A stretch of 64,000 nt of DNA from a virus. A program made the position numbers and the translations under genes. The notes beneath the pieces are model-generated. The model did no database searches. It was not told the DNA's origin and saw only the letters and a program-made list of their open reading frames with translations. Where the stretch lies: the IMG/VR virus record IMGVR_UViG_3300042507_004311, positions 1 through 64,000 of that record. One strand, given 5' to 3'. Shown here one piece after another: positions 16,665 through 24,400 of the stretch; the first letter of the stretch is position 1; every line of letters begins with the position of its first letter.

Positions 16665-18605
16665 ATGCCAAGTTCTTTAAACCTCAATGGCCTTAAAATC
16701 TATAAACCCGGCGTTTATGCAACAGTCGATGCAAGCGCTTTAGGTGGTCAAAATACAAGCACAGGCAATGTTTGCCTAGTTGGTGCTTTTCCAAGTTTTG
16801 AAGCTGACAATCCGCTGACCTTTACAAGCGCAGGAGCGCTAAGGGATTATGACAGCACAGACAAAGAATTAGCACTACTTGGTAAACTTGCCTTTGCCCC
16901 TAGCGTGGATGCTCGTGTCCCCGCCGGCGTTAATTCATTGACCGTTTTAAATGTTCAAACATGCACACAAGCAAAATATGATCTAGTGAATGATAACGCT
17001 GATACAGTAGCGACCTTTGAGGCGTCTGTATGGGGAAACAAGGGAAACAACACTTATGTGACTTGTTCTTTTGATGGTGCGTTTGATGTTACTTTAAATC
17101 GTAATGGACTTGCAGAAGAATATTTAAATGTAACAAGTGGCGATGTATGTTCTTTTGAGTATACAGGTACAGCGCTCACAACAGCAAGCCTTGATCTTAG
17201 TGATACAAATAATCTTGTTATCAATTGGACTAAAACCGTTGATCTTAGTTCAAACAATGCCAGTGTTAACGTTACCGATATGAAAACTGTTGCGGGGCTT
17301 GGCTTCCAATTGGATGAAGCACCAAACGCAAATGTTGTAATTGTGATTAGTGGTTATAATGTTGATGGTGTAGCTAGTACACAAACCATCACTTTGAGTA
17401 ATACAACTAAGGTTACAAGTAACGTATTTTCTCAAGTCTATGGGTTATCAATCACCAATACAGCACAAGCCGGCTTAGTACTTACAATTAGCGGGGTCGC
17501 TTTTGATCTTGATCTCTCAACCTTTGAGAGTGCGGGGCATGTTGTGGACTTTGTGAACCAAGCTAGTACAGATTACCATTTTTCCGCCAATTATTTAGCA
17601 AGCAAGTTATATGATGCCACTGTTTTAGATGGGTTTAGACTTGCTCAAAATATCAAGGGCGTTGAGTCTATTGTCACCGCCAATTTACAAGAACTTATTG
17701 ACACTTTAGCATCCTCTAAAGTTGTTTCTTTAGTTCGTGTTGGTTCAAGTGCATGTGATGATTTTACCAATATTACAGGGGCTTTTTTACTTGGTGGAAC
17801 TCAAACCCTTCCCGTATTAAATGATTGGAAAGCATCTTTAGAACTGATTGAAACAAGTGATATTCAAATCGTAGTACCTTGGTCAAGTGATGTAGATGTA
17901 CATAAGGCAATTCTTGAACATTGCACAAAATCCGCCGTTGCAGGTAGTGAACGTAATGCGTGGGTGGGTGCTAGCGCTAATCAATCAATCACAAATATCA
18001 AAGATACTTGGGTTAAGGCGTTGAATAATAGAAATATGGCAATCGTTGGGCAAAGTGTAAAAGTCACTAATCCACAAGGCATTATTCAAACCCTTGAACC
18101 TAAGTATCTTGCTTTGATTTGTGCATCTATGCAAGCGGGGACACCTGTATCAACCCCATTGACAAGAAAACGCCCTGATGTGGTTGATGTGCTTGGTTCA
18201 TGGATTGCAAATAGAGATGTAACAGATGCAATTAAAGCGGGGATTTGTGCTTTAACTTCCGATAATCAAGGGTGGAGAATTGAACGCTCTGTAACTACTT
18301 GGATTAAAGACAATAACCCAATTTATTCAGAAGTTTCCGCTAATGAAAGTATCAACACAAGCGTAAGAGATTTGAGAAACGCACTAGATATTTATATAGG
18401 TGATAGAAATCTAAATGTAACTAGTGCAAGAATCTTAGGCATTGTTTCCGCCCGCCTTGATCAACAAGTCTTAAATGGTATTATCAAAGCATATAAGAAC
18501 ATCGTGCTTGAAAACATTGGTGATACTCTCAAAGTAAATTACACAGTAGCAGCAGTAGAACCTTTGAATTTTATTGCAATCACCGCCAGCGTAAGCAGAT
18601 TTTAA
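16665..18605 (+). CDS. tail sheath protein
   Basis: A 646-residue contractile sheath protein, followed at once by the tube gene as in other myophages. The N-terminus YKPGVYATVDAS is typical of sheath proteins. The middle holds variable beta domains (about residues 130-290). The C-terminal third shows the conserved order: PLTRKRPDVVDVLGSW, then ERSVTTWIKDNNPIYSEVS, then NESINTSVRDLRNALDIYIG. The promoter-like TATACT at 16631 and AGGAG support separate, strong expression. This gene is the key evidence for a contractile tail. Confidence 0.9.
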   Translation: MPSSLNLNGLKIYKPGVYATVDASALGGQNTSTGNVCLVGAFPSFEADNPLTFTSAGALRDYDSTDKELALLGKLAFAPSVDARVPAGVNSLTVLNVQTCTQAKYDLVNDNADTVATFEASVWGNKGNNTYVTCSFDGAFDVTLNRNGLAEEYLNVTSGDVCSFEYTGTALTTASLDLSDTNNLVINWTKTVDLSSNNASVNVTDMKTVAGLGFQLDEAPNANVVIVISGYNVDGVASTQTITLSNTTKVTSNVFSQVYGLSITNTAQAGLVLTISGVAFDLDLSTFESAGHVVDFVNQASTDYHFSANYLASKLYDATVLDGFRLAQNIKGVESIVTANLQELIDTLASSKVVSLVRVGSSACDDFTNITGAFLLGGTQTLPVLNDWKASLELIETSDIQIVVPWSSDVDVHKAILEHCTKSAVAGSERNAWVGASANQSITNIKDTWVKALNNRNMAIVGQSVKVTNPQGIIQTLEPKYLALICASMQAGTPVSTPLTRKRPDVVDVLGSWIANRDVTDAIKAGICALTSDNQGWRIERSVTTWIKDNNPIYSEVSANESINTSVRDLRNALDIYIGDRNLNVTSARILGIVSARLDQQVLNGIIKAYKNIVLENIGDTLKVNYTVAAVEPLNFIAITASVSRF

Positions 18606-18618
18606 AGGAGCTTAGAAA

Positions 18619-19056
18619 ATGGAAAAAGTTTTTAGTGGTGCAAGAGCAAAGCTTTATTTTAACACAGCATTAGGGCAAGTAGAGGCGGGCTTTGCCACAG
18701 GTATTAGCGTTAATGAATCCCACCAATTACAAAGAGTTAATGTACTTGGAAACATTGATTCAGAAGAAATCATTCCTACATCTCGTTCTGTTGATGTTCG
18801 TTGCGATTTAGTTCGTATTAGCGGGCGTTCACTTCGTCAATTGGGGATTTGGCCTAAAGGTCAAACTGTTGATGTTCTTAGTTTCCCAGAACTCACCATT
18901 GTTGTCTATGATGGCGTGGAGAATAAGATCGTTGCACAAATTGAAGGGGCAAGATGTGAAACAAGATCATTTCAAGTTCAAGCGGGGGCGGTGGTTTCTG
19001 AGAATGCAAGTTTCCAAGCTAAACGCCTTAAAGATGAAGCTGATTTGACCTTGTAG
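18619..19056 (+). CDS. tail tube protein
   Basis: A 145-residue protein immediately after the sheath gene with an AAGGAG ribosome site. Size, position and pattern (GARAKLYFNTALGQVEAGFA, then RVNVLGNIDSEEI, then DVRCDLVRISG) fit the inner tube protein of Mu-like or T4-like contractile tails. Tube subunits stack as hexamers inside the sheath. Confidence 0.85.
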   Translation: MEKVFSGARAKLYFNTALGQVEAGFATGISVNESHQLQRVNVLGNIDSEEIIPTSRSVDVRCDLVRISGRSLRQLGIWPKGQTVDVLSFPELTIVVYDGVENKIVAQIEGARCETRSFQVQAGAVVSENASFQAKRLKDEADLTL

Positions 19057-19065
19057 GATTTGATC

Positions 19066-19281
19066 ATGGATGAACAAACCAATCAAACAACTCTTAGCGT
19101 TCCTAGTGAGGACATTGCACAAATCAAAGACTTGATGCAAGTAACTCAAAACAATGTGCCTTTGGCGCTTGCTATCTTTGCCGTTCTATTGGTTAACAAG
19201 CTAAAGAATAATCAAGTAAAATCTGAACTTGAAACAAAGATTAATGCGCTTGAGGCACGACTTGACAAATTAGATAAATAA
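19066..19281 (+). CDS. small membrane protein with coiled coil
   Basis: A 71-residue protein. The ATG at 19066, preceded by TAGGATTTG, is preferred over the TTG at 19060. Residues about 31-47 (VPLALAIFAVLLVNKL) can span the membrane, and the C-terminal third is a heptad-like helix (LETKINALEARLDKLDK). Holin-like or tail-associated roles are possible; neither is proven. It is the last forward gene before two antisense genes. Confidence 0.6.
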   Translation: MDEQTNQTTLSVPSEDIAQIKDLMQVTQNNVPLALAIFAVLLVNKLKNNQVKSELETKINALEARLDKLDK

Positions 19282-20964
19282 TCAAAGAAACTTATTAAAC
19301 AATATTCTAAATGCGATTTCGGCGGTAGCAGGTACGACCCCATTACCTAGTAAAGCTATTTCATCCACGATACTTGTATAACTGTTGCACAATTCTTCAT
19401 AGTCCAACCAATTGGCAAGCCCATGAGCATTTCTACCCATCTCGGATTCAACATTTCTCTGTAAGTCAAGAGGTTGATTTCTTCCTGTGTTCTCTCTGAT
19501 TCCGGCTTGGCTAGTGCTTGTTCTCTCATCGTCCGTAGTTCCGTGAATGTGAGCGTGTTTGATCTCAATGCTTGCAGTGCTGTTGAGTCTTGTCCCTTCT
19601 TTCGATTCGACAACCTCTCTACCATTTCCGGCGTCCTCATTGCATCGTTGAAATCCCGTTTCTGTGGTGTTGCCCAAGTCATCGTTGATTTGTTGGTGTC
19701 TGATCTCAATGCTTGCATTGCTATTGAGTCTTGATGTCCCTTGTCTAAGCGATTCATCACTGCCTCGGGTGAATAACTCATGTGCTTGTGAGCCGCCTTG
19801 GTGGGAGTTGCCCAAGTCTTGATCTGTTCGTTCATCGCTTCTAAGTGCACTTGTCTTGAAATCTTCGAATCCGTCCGATCTATGCTTGCATGTTCCTTGA
19901 TCGGTGTTGTCATGCTCGCATCTTTTGAATCGCTCTTTGTTGGGGTTGTCCAAGTCTTGATCTGTTCCGAAGTATTCCATTCGTTCATCGTGACTTGGTG
20001 GGCTAATTGCATTTGTTTCTTGTCTTTTCGATCCCCCGAATCGGTCATCTTCAATTGTCGATCTATAATTTGTGAGGGGGTCATCGTCATTTGTGTTTCG
20101 TTGGTGCTTGGTGTTGCCCAAGTCTTTTCTAAGAGTTCTAGGGGGTTCAAAGAATTGTTGCTCTCGATCTCTACCGCTAGGCGTGCAAATGCTTGAGGAT
20201 TCGATTCTTTCAATGCTAAAAGTTGACTCAGTAATCTTTTGTAATAAGACGGTTGGGTCACTTGCCCCATTTGCCCCCTGATCATTGTGATTTGTTGATT
20301 CGCATAGACTAGCTCTGTCGCCGTTGAGTGGGCATGTGATGTCTTTACAACTGTCATGAAAGTACTCGGAAAACTCTTTAAGCCTAGAATTTGTAATATC
20401 TGTTCTTTTTCCCAAGATAAAGACTCTTTGCCTAAGATGGGGAAGGCCTGTTTCTCTCGCTGAGAATATGCCCCAATGGCATTCGTAACCGATTCTTTCC
20501 AACTCTCTAATGACATGCAACAAAACCGGCGTATCTTTGGGGTCATTCCATTCTTCTGATTGGAGTTTTGAGCTGATGATTCCTCTAACATTTTCCAAGA
20601 GAACAAAGGCAGGTCTTGACTCAATGATTCCTTGCTTGATAAAGGGAAATAGGTGTCTTGGGTCTGTATCGCCGTTTCTTCGTCCGGCACTTGAAAAAGG
20701 TTGGCATGGGAAACCCCCAGAGAGGATATCCACGCAGCCACGAAACTCTTTGAATGGGAAAGTTTTAAGGTTCGACCAAATAGGAGCGGGCGGGATGATT
20801 CCTTTTTCCATCTTGTCAATAAGGTTTTCGATTGCGTAAAGTTCGATCTCACAGTAAGCGATGGCGCGCAAACCTTTGATAACTCTTGCAAGTCCAAGAT
20901 CAATGCCTCCGTATCCTGTACAAAGGGAGATATGATTAAATTTTTTGGTAGTATCCACATTCAT
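19282..20964 (-). CDS. DNA (cytosine-5) methyltransferase
   Basis: A 560-residue C5 methyltransferase that would methylate phage DNA. It has motif I (LCTGYGGIDLGLA, residues 14-26), motif IV with the catalytic cysteine (PCQPFS, C87), ENV (124-126), LRQRVFILG (about 176-184) and motif X near the end (GNGVVP, 540-545). The long target-recognition region (about 190-500) is very hydrophilic. It repeats DLGNT, DLDNP, LGNSH and DLGNTT about every 50 residues, like LADTNS-type repeats of phage Dcm enzymes. The whole gene is overlapped by a second long open frame at 19356-20960. It lies antisense inside the tail cluster, so it is probably an independent moron-type insertion. Confidence 0.9.
   Translation of the reverse strand: MNVDTTKKFNHISLCTGYGGIDLGLARVIKGLRAIAYCEIELYAIENLIDKMEKGIIPPAPIWSNLKTFPFKEFRGCVDILSGGFPCQPFSSAGRRNGDTDPRHLFPFIKQGIIESRPAFVLLENVRGIISSKLQSEEWNDPKDTPVLLHVIRELERIGYECHWGIFSARETGLPHLRQRVFILGKRTDITNSRLKEFSEYFHDSCKDITCPLNGDRASLCESTNHNDQGANGASDPTVLLQKITESTFSIERIESSSICTPSGRDREQQFFEPPRTLRKDLGNTKHQRNTNDDDPLTNYRSTIEDDRFGGSKRQETNAISPPSHDERMEYFGTDQDLDNPNKERFKRCEHDNTDQGTCKHRSDGFEDFKTSALRSDERTDQDLGNSHQGGSQAHELFTRGSDESLRQGTSRLNSNASIEIRHQQINDDLGNTTETGFQRCNEDAGNGREVVESKEGTRLNSTASIEIKHAHIHGTTDDERTSTSQAGIRENTGRNQPLDLQRNVESEMGRNAHGLANWLDYEELCNSYTSIVDEIALLGNGVVPATAEIAFRILFNKFL
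19356..20960 (-). CDS. overlapping alternate-frame ORF with second Dcm-type signature
   Basis: A 534-codon open frame, shifted +1 relative to the methyltransferase and beginning 4 bases after its start. The back half does not look like a random shadow. TWATPST, TWTTPTK, TWATPTK and TWATPQK recur about every 50 residues (near 281, 335, 382 and 429). It closes with LNPRWVEMLMGLPIGWT near 503, the C-terminal signature of 'WPTPTA-repeat' phage cytosine methyltransferases. The same bases read as DLGN repeats and as GRNAHGLANWLD in the main frame. It could be translated separately, joined by frameshift, or be an evolutionary remnant. No clear internal ribosome site was identified. Confidence 0.4.
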   Translation of the reverse strand: MWILPKNLIISPFVQDTEALILDLQELSKVCAPSLTVRSNFTQSKTLLTRWKKESSRPLLFGRTLKLSHSKSFVAAWISSLGVSHANLFQVPDEETAIQTQDTYFPLSSKESLSQDLPLFSWKMLEESSAQNSNQKNGMTPKIRRFCCMSLESWKESVTNAIGAYSQREKQAFPILGKESLSWEKEQILQILGLKSFPSTFMTVVKTSHAHSTATELVYANQQITMIRGQMGQVTQPSYYKRLLSQLLALKESNPQAFARLAVEIESNNSLNPLELLEKTWATPSTNETQMTMTPSQIIDRQLKMTDSGDRKDKKQMQLAHQVTMNEWNTSEQIKTWTTPTKSDSKDASMTTPIKEHASIDRTDSKISRQVHLEAMNEQIKTWATPTKAAHKHMSYSPEAVMNRLDKGHQDSIAMQALRSDTNKSTMTWATPQKRDFNDAMRTPEMVERLSNRKKGQDSTALQALRSNTLTFTELRTMREQALAKPESERTQEEINLLTYREMLNPRWVEMLMGLPIGWTMKNCATVIQVSWMK

Positions 20965-21029
20965 GCTTATCTTTCATGCTTGGTTGATTTGTAAAACAGT
21001 ATATAGGAATTATGTATAAGTATATAAAA

Positions 21030-21656
21030 TTAGATATATGAAATTTCTCTTTTTACTTGATCTAATGCTGAAGCAAGTTTGTCAAAATATGTATTCATGG
21101 CAATCGTATACACATCCAATTTTGAACAAATATCATGTGCAAGATCATCATGATCCACATCTACATCTACATATTTAGTAAAATCATCATGGCTCTCACC
21201 TTCGATTGATAGGCGATATGTATTCTTTTCAACAGATATAGACACAAGCATATAAGCCCGCCCGTCTTTGATCTTTAATACACGTTCTTGTGTATCGCTA
21301 TGGACTACAATTACTTCATAACCATGTTCTAAAGCATAGTTGATGATGTTTCTGCTGTCCGCTGTTTGCCATGGTTGTAAGCAGGGTTCAGATTGAATCT
21401 CTTTGTCAATAACAATATTATTGATTACTAATTGCCCTTGGGCGTCATTGCGATTCCAACGATTCAAATAGTCATTGAACTCGGACTTTTTGATAAAACA
21501 TTCAGGTGCGCAACCATAATCATGGGAAATGATAAATTCGTATTTATCCCCATTTTCTTGCCATGAATAGATATCTAAACAAGCGGATAAACAAGATAGA
21601 GCGCTGTGGCTTCTTTTCCTAGAGAGATTTGTTAGATCGAAGTTAAAAATTTTCAT
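21030..21656 (-). CDS. hypothetical protein under box promoter
   Basis: A 208-residue protein of unknown function, starting MKIFNFDLTNLSRK. A cysteine-containing N-terminal half (HSALSCLSACLDIYSW) is followed by an alpha/beta segment and an acidic DVDVDHDDL stretch. A promoter of the CACCTTAACC type lies just upstream (21673-21716), and the ribosome site is AAAAAGGATTC. The cytosine methyltransferase follows on the same strand, so the two probably form an operon. Confidence 0.7.
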   Translation of the reverse strand: MKIFNFDLTNLSRKRSHSALSCLSACLDIYSWQENGDKYEFIISHDYGCAPECFIKKSEFNDYLNRWNRNDAQGQLVINNIVIDKEIQSEPCLQPWQTADSRNIINYALEHGYEVIVVHSDTQERVLKIKDGRAYMLVSISVEKNTYRLSIEGESHDDFTKYVDVDVDHDDLAHDICSKLDVYTIAMNTYFDKLASALDQVKREISYI

Positions 21657-21670
21657 ATGAATCCTTTTTA

Positions 21671-21716
21671 GTGGTTAAGGTATAAGCATAGTAATTCATG
21701 AATTTGTAATTGTCAA
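21671..21716 (-). promoter_or_regulatory. sigma70-like promoter with ACCTTAACC box
   Basis: On the reverse strand: TTGACA (21716-21711), a 17-base spacer, TACTAT (21693-21688), then the box ACCTTAACCAC (21681-21671) at the expected start of the RNA. It drives the gene at 21656 and probably the methyltransferase behind it. Confidence 0.8.
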
Positions 21717-21795
21717 CAAATTTTACAAGTATTTATATTTTTATTTTGTCATTGAATTGCTTAGAGTATCTAAGAAACCATGAAAGGATTTAAAA

Positions 21796-22224
21796 ATGGA
21801 TTTAAGAAACTTAGTAACAGAACAAGAAACAATCAAACCCCTAGTAAAAAGAGAACTTCCGTTAATTGTGACATACATAGACCCAGATGGCGAGCAGCAT
21901 CAAGATACATTGATCTCAAAAGTGCCTGATGGTGATGGTAAATTGATGATTGATAGAAAGATGGCAATGCTTGCGGGTGGTGCGTGGGAAAATTTGAGTC
22001 CTATGGCAAAGCTAAGAATTGAAGCAATCGCAACTTTAAGCGTTCAATTGGTTTCCCCCCCTGATTGGGTTAACAAGTGGGCAGTGATTGACGATGAACT
22101 TCTATTTGACTTAAGGGAGCAACTTGGCAAGCATGCTAATTTATACTTTCGCCCAAACGTTGGACAGGGTCAAGGAGCTAAGGAGGTCGCAAGGGTGGCG
22201 ATTTATTCAAAAGAGCTTGCCTAG
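21796..22224 (+). CDS. tail assembly chaperone (upstream frame)
   Basis: A 142-residue protein between the tail tube and tape measure genes, the fixed place of tail assembly chaperones (lambda gpG-like). It is overlapped in the +1 frame by a second ORF that lacks its own good start, which suggests that a longer fusion product is made by ribosomal frameshifting. The C-terminal part (FDLREQLGKHANLYFRPN) is helical. Confidence 0.75.
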   Translation: MDLRNLVTEQETIKPLVKRELPLIVTYIDPDGEQHQDTLISKVPDGDGKLMIDRKMAMLAGGAWENLSPMAKLRIEAIATLSVQLVSPPDWVNKWAVIDDELLFDLREQLGKHANLYFRPNVGQGQGAKEVARVAIYSKELA

Positions 22225-22429
22225 TTCGTTTCCCAACTCACAGTTTAACCCCCTTTATTCGGTGCTTTCTGAAAATGATTACTTTGAAACATGGCTTTTA
22301 TCCCTATCTGATGAAGATTATGATAAAATCCAACCAAGATACACAGTAAACCAAGATAAAACCATTAAGCATGAAAACCCAATTGACGATCAATGGGAAA
22401 AAGATTTTTGGGATAAAGAAAGGGGTTAA
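22124..22429 (+). CDS. tail assembly chaperone, frameshift extension
   Basis: This frame overlaps the end of the upstream chaperone ORF and continues for about 70 codons beyond its stop (NPLYSVLSENDYFETWLL onward), ending two bases before the tape measure start. The relative frame is +1 (equivalently -2). An AAGGAGG Shine-Dalgarno-like sequence (22180-22186) lies in the overlap. A TCA AAA GAG site (22207-22215) would allow Lys-tRNA to slip from AAA to AAG. The fused product would correspond to lambda gpG-T. The ATG at 22124 is probably not used. Confidence 0.65.
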   Translation: MASMLIYTFAQTLDRVKELRRSQGWRFIQKSLPSSFPNSQFNPLYSVLSENDYFETWLLSLSDEDYDKIQPRYTVNQDKTIKHENPIDDQWEKDFWDKERG

Positions 22430-22431
22430 GT

Positions 22432-24390
22432 ATGACAAGCAAACGAGTTGAAATTATCCTTGATCTAAATGATCAAGAGGCAATGAACGCACTAAAAGCG
22501 TTTCAAGAGCAATTCAAAGAAACAGCACAGATTAAAGAAAAAAGTTCTAAGCAAGACGAACAAGCTATTAAACAACAACAAAGAGAACAAGAGAAACTTG
22601 CTAAAGCTCAAGAGAAACAAGCACAAGCACAACAAAGAGAACAAGAGAAACTTGCACAAGCACAAGCAAAGCAAGTACAAGCACAAATTAGAGAACAAGA
22701 GCGTCTTGCACAGGCACAAGCTAGAGAAAATCAAAAGATACTAGAGCAAAAGCAAAAAGAAGAACAAGTAAGAAAAGCAAATCAAGAGAAACAATATCAA
22801 GCACAACAAAAAGAAAATCAAAAGATATTAGAGCAAAGAGAAAAAGCAAAACAGCAAGAGCAAAAAGAATATGAAAAAAAGATACAACAAGAAAAAGCAC
22901 AAAAAGAACAAATTGCACGACTAGAAGAATCTGAACGAAATAAGCAATTAAGGCATGAAGAAAAATTAAAATTTATGCAAGAGGCACAAGCAAAAGCCGA
23001 GGAAAAAGAGCGTCAAAAAGCCGAACAAAATGCGGACAAAGTTTTGAAGGCACAAGTACAAAAAGAAGAAGCCCTTTTGAACAAAAAAAAATTAGCATAC
23101 ACAAATTTTGGGGGTGCGCAAGTTCTAGCGGGTGCCGGGGCGGTCATGGGTTCGATTACAAGCACAGACGCAAGCGGGGTTATTAACGCCCTTAGTGGAG
23201 GAGCGGGGCAAGGGATTAATGCGCTTGGTGGTTTACTCAGTAATCTAGGTATGCAAAAGACGGGGTCAATTGTACAGACCGCCGGCGCATTAGTCCCAAT
23301 CGTTGGGCAGGGGGTCGCTCAAGCAATTGGACAAGTTTATTCTAGGTTTACAGAGGTTGCACAATATGAATTGCCTAAAATGTTTGCCCGTTATCGTGTG
23401 GGGTCGGATTTCGTGGATAAAATACCTCAAAGAGGGGAGGCTTTCGGCTTTTCAATGATGGATTCTTTGAATAATATTAATGCGTATGCATCGGCGTATG
23501 GAAGTAGTACGGTTTTGAATAGTACAGGTATTAATAGACTATTTAAGGATATACGAAGCTCTGAAATGCTTGGTATCAATCCCATGGCAATCCCTCAATT
23601 TGCTTCTTTAGGTGGTATGGGTGGCGCAATGCAGAACGAAGAACAAATGGCGGGGATTGCTAGAGGCGTTTTACAATACGCAACTAGTAAAAATATGCTA
23701 GGTTCACAAGCTGAAAAGTTATTAGGTGCTATTAATGCGGGGATTCAAGGGATGGCATCAAAAGGCTTGGCGGTAGATGCTCAATCACTAACTAGCTTTA
23801 TTATTGGGGTATCAAATGCGGGGATTAAGTCGGTTCAAGGTGCGGGGGCTTTGCGAGCAGTACAAGGCATTGAGTCAATTGCGGGACAAGCTAAGGGGGG
23901 TTATTTAGGCAATTTCCAAGGTTTAGCAATGCAAGCCCTACAAGCTGAGGCTTCAAGTCGTAGCGATGGAACACCTTTAGGCATGATCAACATGCTAGAA
24001 CAGTTTCAAGCTGATCCAAGACTAGCAACGCAAATCATTAAAAAGCGCTTAGGGTCGACAGTTTCCCGCCTTGCACTTGGTGGGGCGGGGTTATCACAGG
24101 CACAAATTAGTGCATTATTTGGGGCGGGGGCGGGTGACATTGGTGGGACTTTTGATTTGACGGGGCAAATTGGGGATCAATTGGATGTGACAAAGAAACT
24201 TAATAACTTAGAACGCCAACGAGTAGAACGAAACTTTGATTTCTCACGCACACAAGAAGGCACTTCACAGCTTGAAACTTTGTTAAATATCCAACAGAAA
24301 CTTGAGATCATGATTGAAAGCGTGGGAACAAGTGATCTTGCTAGATCATTAACAAGTCTTGCAGATGCCATTTTAGATTATTTACGATAG
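22432..24390 (+). CDS. tape measure protein
   Basis: A 652-residue protein that sets tail length. Residues about 20-225 are an extreme Q/K/E/A-rich coiled coil built from short QAQQREQEKLA-like repeats. Residues about 225-340 are glycine/alanine-rich and hydrophobic, as in tape measure membrane-interacting regions. It follows the chaperone pair, as usual. The modest length implies a short tail, roughly 100 nm by the usual residue-to-length rule. Confidence 0.85.
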   Translation: MTSKRVEIILDLNDQEAMNALKAFQEQFKETAQIKEKSSKQDEQAIKQQQREQEKLAKAQEKQAQAQQREQEKLAQAQAKQVQAQIREQERLAQAQARENQKILEQKQKEEQVRKANQEKQYQAQQKENQKILEQREKAKQQEQKEYEKKIQQEKAQKEQIARLEESERNKQLRHEEKLKFMQEAQAKAEEKERQKAEQNADKVLKAQVQKEEALLNKKKLAYTNFGGAQVLAGAGAVMGSITSTDASGVINALSGGAGQGINALGGLLSNLGMQKTGSIVQTAGALVPIVGQGVAQAIGQVYSRFTEVAQYELPKMFARYRVGSDFVDKIPQRGEAFGFSMMDSLNNINAYASAYGSSTVLNSTGINRLFKDIRSSEMLGINPMAIPQFASLGGMGGAMQNEEQMAGIARGVLQYATSKNMLGSQAEKLLGAINAGIQGMASKGLAVDAQSLTSFIIGVSNAGIKSVQGAGALRAVQGIESIAGQAKGGYLGNFQGLAMQALQAEASSRSDGTPLGMINMLEQFQADPRLATQIIKKRLGSTVSRLALGGAGLSQAQISALFGAGAGDIGGTFDLTGQIGDQLDVTKKLNNLERQRVERNFDFSRTQEGTSQLETLLNIQQKLEIMIESVGTSDLARSLTSLADAILDYLR

Positions 24391-24400
24391 GAACTAAGAA

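Noticed and set aside
19798-20196. 132-codon forward frame opposite the cytosine methyltransferase
   Set aside because: Unlike the minus-strand alternate frame it shows no family signature and no ribosome site.
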